A stretch of 64,000 nt of DNA from CAG-791 sp045117315 (GTDB lineage Bacteria; Bacillota; Clostridia; Lachnospirales; Lachnospiraceae), in NCBI GenBank assembly GCA_045117315.1, contig JBGUNJ010000134.1:13778-77777 (forward strand). The letters are read 5' to 3'. Positions 33,965 through 41,723 of this stretch are shown here, piece by piece. Positions within the stretch are counted from its first letter, which is position 1; every line of letters starts with the position of its first letter. The translations under genes were made by a program, and so were the position numbers. The notes below the pieces were generated by a model. It ran no database searches. It saw only the letters and a program-made list of their open reading frames with translations, and was not told the DNA's origin.

Positions 33965-34921
33965 CTAATTCCCGGCCGCTTTTTCGCGTCTCTCCGTCAT
34001 CATCCTGATTACCAGGGGATAAACTGCCACAGAGTAAAGTACTATAATAAAGCTGAAAGAAAAATGTCCCCAGTGGCTGCCCAGCATTCCGTCCAGAGCA
34101 TGTCTCATGTATACAATCATAAAAAACATGGGAATAAGACCGACGACGCCTGTCAGGATGCCTATGCTGTTCAGGCCTGCAGATCTGAATCTGACCCATG
34201 TCTTCTCGATATACCGCGCGACGGGGAAGGCGATCAGCAGACAGGTATCTCCGTATCCGTCATTCATCATCTTCTGCGGATCCACCAGCAGCTTTCCGTT
34301 CACATATTCCATAGGATAGGGCTTAAAGGTTATGTACACGATTCCCAGCCATCCCACGATGAAACTCAGCAGCAGGAAAAGATTCTCTTTCTCCGGATGT
34401 TCATCCAGATATGAAAAAATTTTCATCATCACAAAGAGGGCAAGAGCTGATTCCAGCAGTCCCACACACACATCCTGAGGCGTGTGGACACCCAGATAGT
34501 TTCTGGAAAATCCGGTAATCAGGACGCAAAGTATGAGGAATACTGAGACGTTTTTTTTCCAGGACCATGAAACCACAGCCAGTCCTCCGTAAATGGGCCC
34601 GGCCGTGACGGTGTGGCCGCTGGGGAAGGAATATCCTGTCGCCGTGGAGATCGCGTCTCCGGCAGGAACGACACGGGGATCCCGGATCCAGGGCCGGTAT
34701 ACACATGCCGTGAGCTTGACCATGGCATTGACTCCACAGCAGAGATAATAGGATGCCAGTGTATAGAGGCCTTTCCGCTTGTCGACCACCCAGTACACAA
34801 AAACAGGAATCATTATGAGGAAGGATACCGCAAAAAGAGAGATCGCTTCCATAAACGGCGTCAATACGTTGTTTGTGCTCTCCCGGAAATTCTGAAGTAA
34901 CAGTAAATATTCAATGTCCAT
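33965..34921 (-). CDS. PAP2-family membrane phosphatase
   Basis: A 318-aa membrane protein. ATG 34921 is chosen because GGAGGTGAT, fully complementary to 16S rRNA, lies upstream. Eight or so membrane segments. The phosphatase motifs are KLTACVYRPWIRDPR (motif 1), SFPSGHTVTAGP (motif 2 with catalytic His) and SRNYLGVHTPQDVCVG (motif 3, Arg and His). It likely dephosphorylates a lipid-linked pyrophosphate such as undecaprenyl pyrophosphate, or a phosphatidic-acid-like lipid. It is longer than the minimal PAP2 unit, having about 100 extra residues with further membrane helices. Confidence 0.9.
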   Translation of the reverse strand: MDIEYLLLLQNFRESTNNVLTPFMEAISLFAVSFLIMIPVFVYWVVDKRKGLYTLASYYLCCGVNAMVKLTACVYRPWIRDPRVVPAGDAISTATGYSFPSGHTVTAGPIYGGLAVVSWSWKKNVSVFLILCVLITGFSRNYLGVHTPQDVCVGLLESALALFVMMKIFSYLDEHPEKENLFLLLSFIVGWLGIVYITFKPYPMEYVNGKLLVDPQKMMNDGYGDTCLLIAFPVARYIEKTWVRFRSAGLNSIGILTGVVGLIPMFFMIVYMRHALDGMLGSHWGHFSFSFIIVLYSVAVYPLVIRMMTERREKAAGN

Positions 34922-35305
34922 CTTTTTTATCATCACCTCCGTAAAAATAGCCGCAGCTGCGCAGAAATCACAATCCGGATTCCCGCTTGCGCCCGGCATT
35001 CTGACTGTATACTTTAGGTTATATGTTTATGTTCTCCCGCTGTCAATGGGAAATTTTTCGACAGCAGAAAGAGACCCGGGATTTTCCGACAGGTTTTTCC
35101 CACAGCAGAAAGAGCGGCCTCGAAGCCTATGACTTCAGACCGCTCTGTATGAATATTCTGTCCAAGAACTCTGTATAAATATTCTGTCTAAAAGTTTCTG
35201 TATAAAAGCCTTATAAAAGCCTTTTTCCGGGCCCGCCCGCAAATCCTGCACCCATGCGCGGCATGAAGTTCACACCTGCGGGGCAGCGGTTCCTTTCAGC
35301 ACACC
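34922..35305. other. Gap with small repeats
   Basis: Contains two copies of ACAGCAGAAAGAG (near 35062 and 35102), a stem AGAGCGG/CCGCTCT (about 35108-35147) and a tandem of TCTGTATAAATATTCTGTC-like units at 35147-35222. No gene. Confidence 0.55.
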
Positions 35306-35878
35306 TTACTTCTTCATCAGGCCGGCTCCGGCATTCCAGGCTTTGCCAACCTGTTCTCCGGACACATAGTAGCCGTGCTGGAACTGATCGAAGATCAGAG
35401 CCTGCAGCTTAGCCGGATCGACTTTGCCGTTCTCTGAAAGCACTTTTTCCTCTGCCGCAGTGTTCATGATCTTTCCGACGATGCAGTAGAAACTCTCATT
35501 TTCCACAACTTCTGCCAGTTCACATTCCATGACCACGGGGAATTCATCGATGACGGGAGCATTTACAAATTCACTTTTGACGGCAGTGTACCCGGTTCGC
35601 TCGAACTTGTCGCTCATCTTATTTCCCGTCGCGATTCCGAAGAAATCCGCCACGTCCATATGCTCTTTATCTGCCAGGCTGACAGTAAATGCCTTTGTTT
35701 TCAAAATGTTCTGTGTGGTCTTATGATCTTCATCGATAAAAAGCGCAATGCGGTCTGTGTTGCAGATCATCCCCCATGCCGCATTCATGACATTGACTTT
35801 TCCGTTTTCGTCATAAGCTGCCACCATCAGGACAGGCATGGGGTAAACCGCCTGCACAATGCCCAAATTCTTCTTCAT
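35306..35878 (-). CDS. Flavin reductase-like domain protein
   Basis: A 190-aa FMN-binding protein of the flavin reductase/DIM6-NTAB family. ATG 35878 follows AAGGAG. Family parts are YPMPVLMVAAYDENGKVNVM, MICNTDRIALFIDEDHKT and KAFTVSLADKEHMDVADFFG. It would reduce flavin or a small redox-active compound with NAD(P)H. It is divergent from an HxlR regulator 207 bases away, an arrangement common for electrophile- or redox-responsive detoxification pairs. Confidence 0.88.
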   Translation of the reverse strand: MKKNLGIVQAVYPMPVLMVAAYDENGKVNVMNAAWGMICNTDRIALFIDEDHKTTQNILKTKAFTVSLADKEHMDVADFFGIATGNKMSDKFERTGYTAVKSEFVNAPVIDEFPVVMECELAEVVENESFYCIVGKIMNTAAEEKVLSENGKVDPAKLQALIFDQFQHGYYVSGEQVGKAWNAGAGLMKK

Positions 35879-36042
35879 CTCAGGTCTCCTTCTCAAGTCG
35901 TAGTTTTCTGTTTCGATTCCGGTGCTTTTTCTCACTTTTTTACAGGCAGGCATGTCTGCTGCTTTTTTATGAGCCGATATGTCCGCTGCTTTTTATTGCC
36001 TTCCGGCTTTTGTAATGATATCATAGTGCCACAGCTGAAACC

Positions 36043-36067
36043 AGTACCAACATTTTTGTATGGTACT
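36043..36067. promoter_or_regulatory. Likely HxlR operator
   Basis: AGTACCA (36043-36049) and TGGTACT (36061-36067) are perfect inverted repeats with an 11-base A/T-rich spacer, between the divergent flavin reductase and HxlR genes, 19 bases before the HxlR start. Confidence 0.65.
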
Positions 36068-36085
36068 TACTTTGAGGTAAGCATT

Positions 36086-36418
36086 ATGAAAAAGAGACGT
36101 ATTGAAGAAGCCGACTTTGACCAGACCGGATACAGCTATACCCTGTCCCTGATTGCCGGAAAATACAAACCGGTGATCCTGTACTGTCTGATGGAATATG
36201 AACCGGTCCGCTTTAATGAGATGCAGAGATATCTGAAAAAAGTTGCTGACAAAACCCTCAGTCAGAACCTGAAAGAACTGGAGGCAGACGGATTGATCAT
36301 CCGGACTGTTTATCCCCAGATTCCCCCCAAGGTGGAGTACTCTCTGACAGAGCGCGGACACTCTCTTGTCAAAGTACTGGACGGTCTTTGTATATGGGGA
36401 AATAAGAACCGCATATAA
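36086..36418 (+). CDS. HxlR-family transcriptional regulator
   Basis: A 110-aa winged-helix regulator. The core is SLIAGKYKPVILYCLMEYEP, then RFNEMQRYLKKVADKTLSQN and LKELEADGLIIRTVYPQIPP, KVEYSLTERG. ATG 36086 has GAGGTAA upstream. It has no Cys in the N-terminal region that would mark a YodB-type thiol switch, so its signal is unclear. It probably controls itself and the divergent flavin reductase through the palindrome at 36043-36067. Confidence 0.93.
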   Translation: MKKRRIEEADFDQTGYSYTLSLIAGKYKPVILYCLMEYEPVRFNEMQRYLKKVADKTLSQNLKELEADGLIIRTVYPQIPPKVEYSLTERGHSLVKVLDGLCIWGNKNRI

Positions 36419-36548
36419 TCTGCCGTCGTCCTGTATCAGCCGCACATCATTTCAAAATATTCTCCTGCAGACAAAAAACAGCTGCATTGAGCCACTATAG
36501 TAAAAATGAGTCGGCGCAGTAAAATGAACTGCCGCTGAAAAGGGATCG

Positions 36549-36620
36549 CTGAGGCAAATAAGATTTCCTCAGTAATTGAGATTGCCCCAGCAAATAAGAC
36601 TGCCTCAGCAAATATTCTGA
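36549..36620. repeat. Tandem repeat, about 24-base units
   Basis: Three copies of GCAAATAAGATTGCCTCAG-like units ahead of the nucleotidyltransferase genes. Confidence 0.78.
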
Positions 36621-36686
36621 TGATCAAAACATATCTTCGATTGAACAGAAGGCAATCAGATGATATGTAAAGAAAGGAGGGCTGAG

Positions 36687-37706
36687 ATGATAGATTTAAA
36701 GAGCCTGCCGGGCAGGCCTGAATACGCGTTCCTGCGCGACCACCCCCGTCTGGGAAGCAGGATCATGCTCCTGGGTGTCAGCGGAAGCCATGGTTACGGG
36801 ACAAACCGGGAGGGAAGTGATATTGACCTTCGCGGGGTGACCATGAACATGCCGTCTGACCTGATCGGGCTGACCTCTTTTGAGCAGTTTGAAGACCGGT
36901 CCACGGACACTGTGATCTTTTCTTTCAGGAAAGCTGTCAACCTCTTCCTGAACTGCAATCCCAATATGATCGAGATCCTGGGTCTGGATGAGGACCAGTA
37001 CCTGATCATCTCCCCGACCGGGCGGGAACTGCTGGACAGCCGACATCTGTTTCTGACAAAGCGGGCGGCAGCTTCCTTCGGACATTACGCGGACGCCCAG
37101 CTCAGACGCCTTCAGAACGCGATTGCCAGAGACTCCCTGTCCCAGCCTTCCAGAGAGGAGCATATCTTCCGCTCTGTCTCCCACGCGCTGGAAGACTTCA
37201 ACCGAAAAAACCGGGAGCAGGAAGGCGGCATTTCCAGGCTTTATATAGACGGCGCGGTGACGGAGGGGCTGGAGACGGAGATCTTCCTCGACGGGGATTT
37301 CAGGCACTACCCGCTCCGAAAATATAATGAATTGATGAACACGCTCCATTCCGTCGTGCGCGAGTATGACAAGATCGGCAAAAGAAATCACAAAAAAGAT
37401 GACAATCATTTGAACAAACATGCCATGCATCTGGTCCGGCTGTTTATGATGGGACTGGATATACTGGAGGACGGTGTGATCCGCACGCACCGGCCGGAGG
37501 AGGACCTGCGCCTGCTGCTGAGCATCCGAAACGGGGACTTTATGGAAGACAGTGTCCTGATTCCCGCATTCTATGACATCGTGGCAGAGTATGAAGCCCG
37601 CTTTTCACAGGCAGAAAAGGAGAGCCGCCTCCCGGACAATCCGGATATGGAAGCCGTGGAAAAGCTGGTGGAACATATCAACAGACAGGTGATACTGGAG
37701 GAATAG
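36687..37706 (+). CDS. RlaP-like predicted nucleotidyltransferase (first)
   Basis: A 339-aa protein of the COG3541/RlaP superfamily of DNA polymerase beta-type nucleotidyltransferases. ATG 36687 is chosen for AAAGGAGG upstream. The active site is LLGVSGSHGYGTNREGSDID, completed by LRGV (Gly-Ser and the two Asp of the metal site). The helical remainder includes a His/Asn-rich KRNHKKDDNHLNKHAMHLVR. The family was linked by comparative genomics to RNA ligases and RNA repair, but no ligase lies nearby. It directly precedes a second family member. Confidence 0.85.
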   Translation: MIDLKSLPGRPEYAFLRDHPRLGSRIMLLGVSGSHGYGTNREGSDIDLRGVTMNMPSDLIGLTSFEQFEDRSTDTVIFSFRKAVNLFLNCNPNMIEILGLDEDQYLIISPTGRELLDSRHLFLTKRAAASFGHYADAQLRRLQNAIARDSLSQPSREEHIFRSVSHALEDFNRKNREQEGGISRLYIDGAVTEGLETEIFLDGDFRHYPLRKYNELMNTLHSVVREYDKIGKRNHKKDDNHLNKHAMHLVRLFMMGLDILEDGVIRTHRPEEDLRLLLSIRNGDFMEDSVLIPAFYDIVAEYEARFSQAEKESRLPDNPDMEAVEKLVEHINRQVILEE

Positions 37707-37726
37707 CCAGGTGATACTGGAGGAAT
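37686..37726 (+). repeat. 22-base duplication spanning stop codon and ribosome site
   Basis: CAGGTGATACTGGAGGAAT occurs at 37686-37704 and again at 37708-37726. The first copy codes for the last residues of the first nucleotidyltransferase; the second is non-coding and its GGAGG is the ribosome site of the next gene. Confidence 0.95.
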
Positions 37727-37730
37727 GACA

Positions 37731-38513
37731 ATGAGAGATATACAGAAAGAGATCCTGGAGAATCTGGACAGAATTGAAGAGCAGTATCAGGTAAAGATCC
37801 TGCATGCGGTTGAATCCGGCAGCCGGGCATGGGGATTCGCCTCCCCTGACAGCGATTATGACGTCCGTTTTATCTATATGCACCGCCCGGAGGAATATCT
37901 GCGGATCGATCCAGCCAAAGATGTCATCGAGTGGCAGCTGGACGAGGTGCTGGATATCAATGGCTGGGATCTGAAAAAAGCCATGCTGGCTTATGGAAAG
38001 GGAAATCCCAATATCATGGAGTGGGCCAATTCGCCGGTCATCTACAGGACCTCGGAGGAATGGCCCCGGCTGAAGACCGCGGTCCTGCATTATTTTTCCC
38101 AAAAAGCCGCCCTGTGCCACTACTACGGAACTGCCAAGAGCACATATAAAGGCTTTCTGACAGGCGACCAGATCCGCTACAAAAAATATTTCTACGCTCT
38201 CCGCCCCCTGCTCTGCTGCAAGTGGATCGAGCGTTATCACAGTGCTCCTCCCGTGGAATTCTCAAAGCTGATGTCCTTATTCGACGGGACAGACCCTGCC
38301 CTGGACACCCCCCTTCAGTCCGGCATCGAAGACCTGCTGATCAGGAAAGCCGCAACAGAGGAAAAAGAGCTCAATCCCCAGATTCCGGTCATCATCGATT
38401 TCATACGGAGTGAATGTGAAAGACAGAAGAAGGTTTCAGATGCGGCTCCCGACGACCGCTCCTATGACTTCACTGAACTAAATGAAGTCTTCCGGGCTCT
38501 TCTGGGATATTGA
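37731..38513 (+). CDS. RlaP-like predicted nucleotidyltransferase (second)
   Basis: A 260-aa member of the same superfamily as its upstream neighbour but of a different subgroup. ATG 37731 has GGAGG seven to eight bases upstream, inside the duplicated 22-mer; ATG 37725 would be too close. The active site reads HAVESGSRAWGFASPDSDYD, then VRFIY. Also typical are EWANSPVIY and CHYYGTAKSTYKGFL, where a Tyr/Lys-rich helix follows. The product and target of transfer are unknown. The pair probably forms one transcription unit. Confidence 0.88.
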   Translation: MRDIQKEILENLDRIEEQYQVKILHAVESGSRAWGFASPDSDYDVRFIYMHRPEEYLRIDPAKDVIEWQLDEVLDINGWDLKKAMLAYGKGNPNIMEWANSPVIYRTSEEWPRLKTAVLHYFSQKAALCHYYGTAKSTYKGFLTGDQIRYKKYFYALRPLLCCKWIERYHSAPPVEFSKLMSLFDGTDPALDTPLQSGIEDLLIRKAATEEKELNPQIPVIIDFIRSECERQKKVSDAAPDDRSYDFTELNEVFRALLGY

Positions 38514-38523
38514 ATTACCCTCG

Positions 38524-38675
38524 GGAATATTCCGGGCCGCCTGCGGGTCCCGGACAATACATCAGCCGGGCAGTGGCCAGCCTGCAGGTCCCGGGCAATA
38601 TATAAAACCGGGCAGCGGCAGGCCTGCGGGTCCCGGGCAATATATAAACCGGGCAGGGGCAGGCCTGCGGCCCTC
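38524..38675. repeat. Tandem repeat, about 42-base units
   Basis: Three copies and a part of a unit with GCCTGCGGGTCCCGGGCAAT, ATATAAACCGGGCAG, between convergent genes. It ends in CCCTCTGCCCGC and can fold with GGGCAG. Confidence 0.88.
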
Positions 38676-38683
38676 TGCCCGCT

Positions 38684-39211
38684 TTATGCATTGATCACCC
38701 TGATCTGGCAGGACCGCATGGTCTCCAGGGCGGCAAGATGCTTTTCCGGAGTCACGCCGGCACAGCATGCCGCATCCACAGTGATCTTCACCTCCGGCAT
38801 CATTGCTTTCAGAAGCAGCGCGTTGGAGACTACGCAGATATCCGTGCAGAGACCGACCAGCTCCAGTTCAAGTTCTTCCTTTTCAGAAAGCATTTTGATA
38901 TCTGCTGCAAGCGCAGTACTCCCGAACGTGGGCTTTTCATAGATTCCGGCACCTTCCAGAAGCGCGGCGATCTCCGCGCGGATCTCCCAGCCCCCGGTGC
39001 CCCGGATGCAGTGCATGACAGGGAGATTTTTCCCCTCCTGCGTCTCCATGTAATTCTTTTCGTGCGTATCCATAGTGGCATACACGTCTCCGGCAGGATA
39101 GGTGCGAATCTTTTCCTTCACAGCATCTACGATGGCTTCCGCCTCTTTCGTACCCAGTGAGCCGTCGATGAAATCATTCTGCATATCTATCACGATTAAT
39201 AGTTTTCTCAT
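38684..39211 (-). CDS. Isochorismatase-family hydrolase, nicotinamidase-like
   Basis: A 175-aa cysteine hydrolase. ATG 39211 follows GGAGGG. The catalytic Asp is D9 in IVIDMQNDFIDGSLG; metal or substrate residues are in ATMDTHEKNYMET; the catalytic Cys is in GLCTDICVVSNAL. The likely reaction is nicotinamide to nicotinate for NAD salvage, given the DTH motif. Another amidase of the same family is possible. Confidence 0.85.
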   Translation of the reverse strand: MRKLLIVIDMQNDFIDGSLGTKEAEAIVDAVKEKIRTYPAGDVYATMDTHEKNYMETQEGKNLPVMHCIRGTGGWEIRAEIAALLEGAGIYEKPTFGSTALAADIKMLSEKEELELELVGLCTDICVVSNALLLKAMMPEVKITVDAACCAGVTPEKHLAALETMRSCQIRVINA

Positions 39212-39376
39212 ATCTCCCTCCATGTTGAATCACCATGTCTCTCTGATTATACCCCTTACAGATCAAAAAGCGAACCGCATATCTAATATTCGAATACCGC
39301 CCTGCTTCTGCCGGAGAGCAGCATCTATTTCCACAAATGTACATATTCGAGAAATCAACCAATATATCGTTCTTAT

Positions 39377-39849
39377 TTGTTCGTTATTTTGTGCGCTTAT
39401 GCCGAATACCAGTTTGATAACGGACTGCCTCATAACCATTTCGAGGCCAAAGGCAACATATTGAAGATTACGCCAAAAGGACTGACTGTCACAACCGGCA
39501 GCGCCGAAAAGGTTTATGATGGAAGTGCTCTGAATATCAGCCCGGAGACGAGTACACTGTGACCGGAGACCACGTGTTTGAAGCACAGTGGAAGAAAGTC
39601 AGCGAGGAGAAAGATGACGAAGAGAAAGTAGACAAAGAGGAAGATAACGAAGAGAAAGTAGACAAAGAGAAGACGCAGAAGCACTCCAGCCATGATGATG
39701 ACGACGATGACGATGACAGCCATCACAGCAGCAGTAAATCCGCGCCTACAGGCGACAGCAGCAATGCCGCCCTGTGGATCACACTGGTTCTGCTGGCAGC
39801 TCTCGGAGTCGTCGGCACGATCATTTACCGCAGAAGGAACCGCAAATAA
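39377..39849 (+). pseudogene. Remnant of a surface protein with MBG-type repeats
   Basis: Frame 2 (39404-39530) reads NHFEAKGNILKITPKGLTV, then TTGSAEKVYDGSAL, the repeat typical of large MBG-domain surface proteins. The frame then shifts: from about 39544 frame 1 reads GDEYTVTGDHVFEAQWKK, a Lys/Glu/Asp-rich linker made by a short tandem repeat, SAPTGDSSN, one membrane segment and the tail YRRRNRK, i.e. a Gram-positive wall-anchor end with a degenerate LPXTG. No start codon or signal peptide remains. It is the decayed 3' end of a much larger gene. Confidence 0.75.
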
Positions 39850-40107
39850 TTCCTGAAAGAATCGCAAGTGATTCCTGAAAAGGACTGTAAATGATTAAAG
39901 CCGCCTGAATTGGATTCCAAAATAATCCCAAAGGATTCTGCCATGATCCTGATGGGATTCTGATTCCTGAAAGAGCCATCTCTTGAATCCGACCGTGTTT
40001 CCGAAAAGGAACCCGACAGGGAGCAGGACTTGTCCGCGTCCGGAACAGGATGAGACAGGATGCGGTTCACCGCCTGTCAAAGAGACAAGGAAATACTAAA
40101 GGCAGTC
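39850..40107. other. Gap with GATTCCTGAAAG repeats
   Basis: The motif GATTCCTGAAA or a close form recurs about five times between 39848 and 39980 at irregular spacing. No gene. Confidence 0.55.
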
Positions 40108-40145
40108 ATGCCGCCGGTTGTGCAGACAACCGGCGGCATTTTTTG
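40108..40145 (+). terminator. Strong terminator
   Basis: ATGCCGCCGGTTGT pairs with ACAACCGGCGGCAT around GCAG, followed by TTTTT. Confidence 0.92.
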
Positions 40146-40248
40146 ATGCAGGTTCACTTTTTGCCGAACATGCGCAGTGATGCTATACTGTTGAAATGGC
40201 CGGCAGCAGAACAGCGGGCCGCAAAATAATCGGAATGGAGAAGGCGCC

Positions 40249-40416
40249 ATGAACAAAATCAAAAAAGACGCGGAAAAAGAATTCCGCAAGCTTTCCAAAA
40301 AAGAGCAGCGCAGAATCAACGAGCTGAAGCGTATTCCTGTCCCTGCTCCCGGAACCGTTTTTGACAAAAAGAAAAACGCCCCCCGAAAAAAGAAATGGGA
40401 TGAGGAGGACGAGTGA
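40249..40416 (+). CDS. 55-aa highly charged microprotein
   Basis: A short gene with a ribosome site (GGAGAAGG, six bases before ATG 40249). The protein starts MNKIKKDAEKEFRKLSKK, has a middle RIPVPAPGTVFDKKK and an acidic end KWDEEDE. About half of the residues are charged. It resembles no family I can name; a nucleic-acid- or ribosome-associated small protein is possible from the Lys/Arg content. Its TGA stop is the first part of a family D repeat. Confidence 0.6.
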   Translation: MNKIKKDAEKEFRKLSKKEQRRINELKRIPVPAPGTVFDKKKNAPRKKKWDEEDE

Positions 40417-40469
40417 TGTATCCGCGGACGACTCCATCTCCTGAGGTTTTTAGCCCCCGTTTCAAAGAG
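40411..40469 (+). repeat. Dispersed repeat family D, at a stop codon
   Basis: GAGTGATGTATCCGCGGACG then ACTCC, CCTGAGGTTTT, AGCCCCCGTTTC. TGA at 40414-40416 ends the microprotein gene. Confidence 0.72.
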
Positions 40470-40486
40470 GTTTTTCAAGAAAGAAG

Positions 40487-40536
40487 ATGGATGTCCCAGC
40501 GGACAACTTCGTTGACGAGGGTTTTAGCCCCGTTTG
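40487..40536 (+). repeat. Dispersed repeat family D, second copy in tandem
   Basis: GATGGATGTCCCAGCGGACA, ACTTCGTTGACGAGGGTTTT, AGCCCCGTTT; separated from the previous copy by 17 bases. Confidence 0.65.
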
Positions 40537-40578
40537 AATGAGATTGTTCGTTTCAATGAGATTGTTCGTTTCAATGAG
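40537..40578. repeat. Tandem repeat, 18-base units
   Basis: AATGAGATTGTTCGTTTC repeated twice plus a partial copy, directly after family D and before the HAD gene. Confidence 0.9.
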
Positions 40579-40654
40579 AATAAAAAAGAAGGAGTTCCAT
40601 CCAAAAGGAATAATATCCCCGGCATCCCGGATTAACAGCGAGGAAAAAGGAACT

Positions 40655-41260
40655 ATGGCTATAAAGACAGTGATTTTTGATATAGGGGGCGTCCTGGTGG
40701 AACTGGGGCGTTACAGATTTCTTGAGAAGAGAGGGTTCACCGGAGAACTGGCAAAGCGGATCATGCACGCAACCATGTTGTCCGATGACTGGGTTCAGAT
40801 GGACCTGAACAGGCTGTCTGAGGATGAGATCCTGCAGCTGTTTATCCAAAACGACCCGGAAGTTGAAAAAGAGCTCCGCCACATGTTTGCGGACGTGAAC
40901 GGCATTGTTGAATATAAGCAAGCCAGCCTTCCCTGGCTCCGTCGGGTAAAAGAACAGGGCTGCCGGATTCTGTACCTCTCCAATTATTCCCATAAGATCA
41001 TGAGAGAGTGTTCGGAGGCCCTCTATTTTCTTCCCGAGATGGATGGCGGACTGTTTTCCTGTGATGTTCACATGGTAAAGCCTGACCCGGCCTTTTATCA
41101 GGCCCTGATTCGCAAATACGATCTGGTTCCGGAGCAGTGTGTTTTTATCGATGATCTGGAAGCCAATCTGGAGGCAGCCAGAAAGCTGGGAATGCACACG
41201 ATCCGTTTTCAGGAACAGAAACAGGCAGAAGAAGAACTCTACAGATTGATCCGGGCATAG
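40655..41260 (+). CDS. HAD-superfamily hydrolase
   Basis: A 201-aa phosphatase-like protein of HAD subfamily IA. ATG 40655 is chosen for AGGAAAAAGGA upstream; longer frames run into tandem repeats. Motif I is VIFDIGGVLVEL (nucleophile Asp, but Gly in place of the usual second Asp), motif II ILYLSNYS, motif III KPDPAFYQAL and motif IV CVFIDDLEANLEAAR. The Gly in motif I is seen in other HAD proteins with FDxGGVL. The substrate is unknown. Confidence 0.88.
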   Translation: MAIKTVIFDIGGVLVELGRYRFLEKRGFTGELAKRIMHATMLSDDWVQMDLNRLSEDEILQLFIQNDPEVEKELRHMFADVNGIVEYKQASLPWLRRVKEQGCRILYLSNYSHKIMRECSEALYFLPEMDGGLFSCDVHMVKPDPAFYQALIRKYDLVPEQCVFIDDLEANLEAARKLGMHTIRFQEQKQAEEELYRLIRA

Positions 41261-41723
41261 AATTTACAGGAAAAGACAAAATGAAACGAAAACAAACCTG
41301 CAAATAATGTACCGGCGGGCCACTTCGTCTGCCGGGGCTTCACGAGGCTTATCTGCCCGGCAGACCGGATCCGGGCTGCAGCAAGTTTTTTAATTTGCGG
41401 CAAATAATAGTGAAGCGGCAAAGCGCAGCCGGAAGAGGGTGTTCGCGGCACTCTCTTCCGATTTCTTTTTCCCGGAGAGCGTTTTCCACACAAGGGCATG
41501 TACATTTGAGCGCTTCGTCAGAAAGTTGTAAACGGCAAGTACTTTTCCCGATTTCTGGAAAATAGATTACCACTTACAAAAATGTCTTCTGCAGACATAA
41601 AAAGTGAATACGGCAATATTTAAAGCGAAAATGCCACTCTGCAGATGTCTCCGCAATGATAGAATGATGTGGAGATACTTACTGTTATGTAACCAGGTGC
41701 TCAGCACAGGAGATATATTTTCT
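41261..41723. other. Gap before the AraC regulator
   Basis: Contains a diverged family D repeat (41307-41352) and A/T-rich DNA near 41570-41700 where the promoter of the regulator should be; no convincing -35/-10 pair was found. No gene. Confidence 0.45.
41307..41352 (+). repeat. Dispersed repeat family D, diverged
   Basis: AATGTACCGGCGGGCCACTT, CGTCTGCCGGGGCTTCACGA keeps the order of the reference copy. Confidence 0.55.

Noticed and set aside
40538..40654. N-terminal extension of the HAD hydrolase (MRLFVSMRLFVSM)
   Set aside because: It translates the 18-base tandem repeat; the conserved domain begins at ATG 40655.
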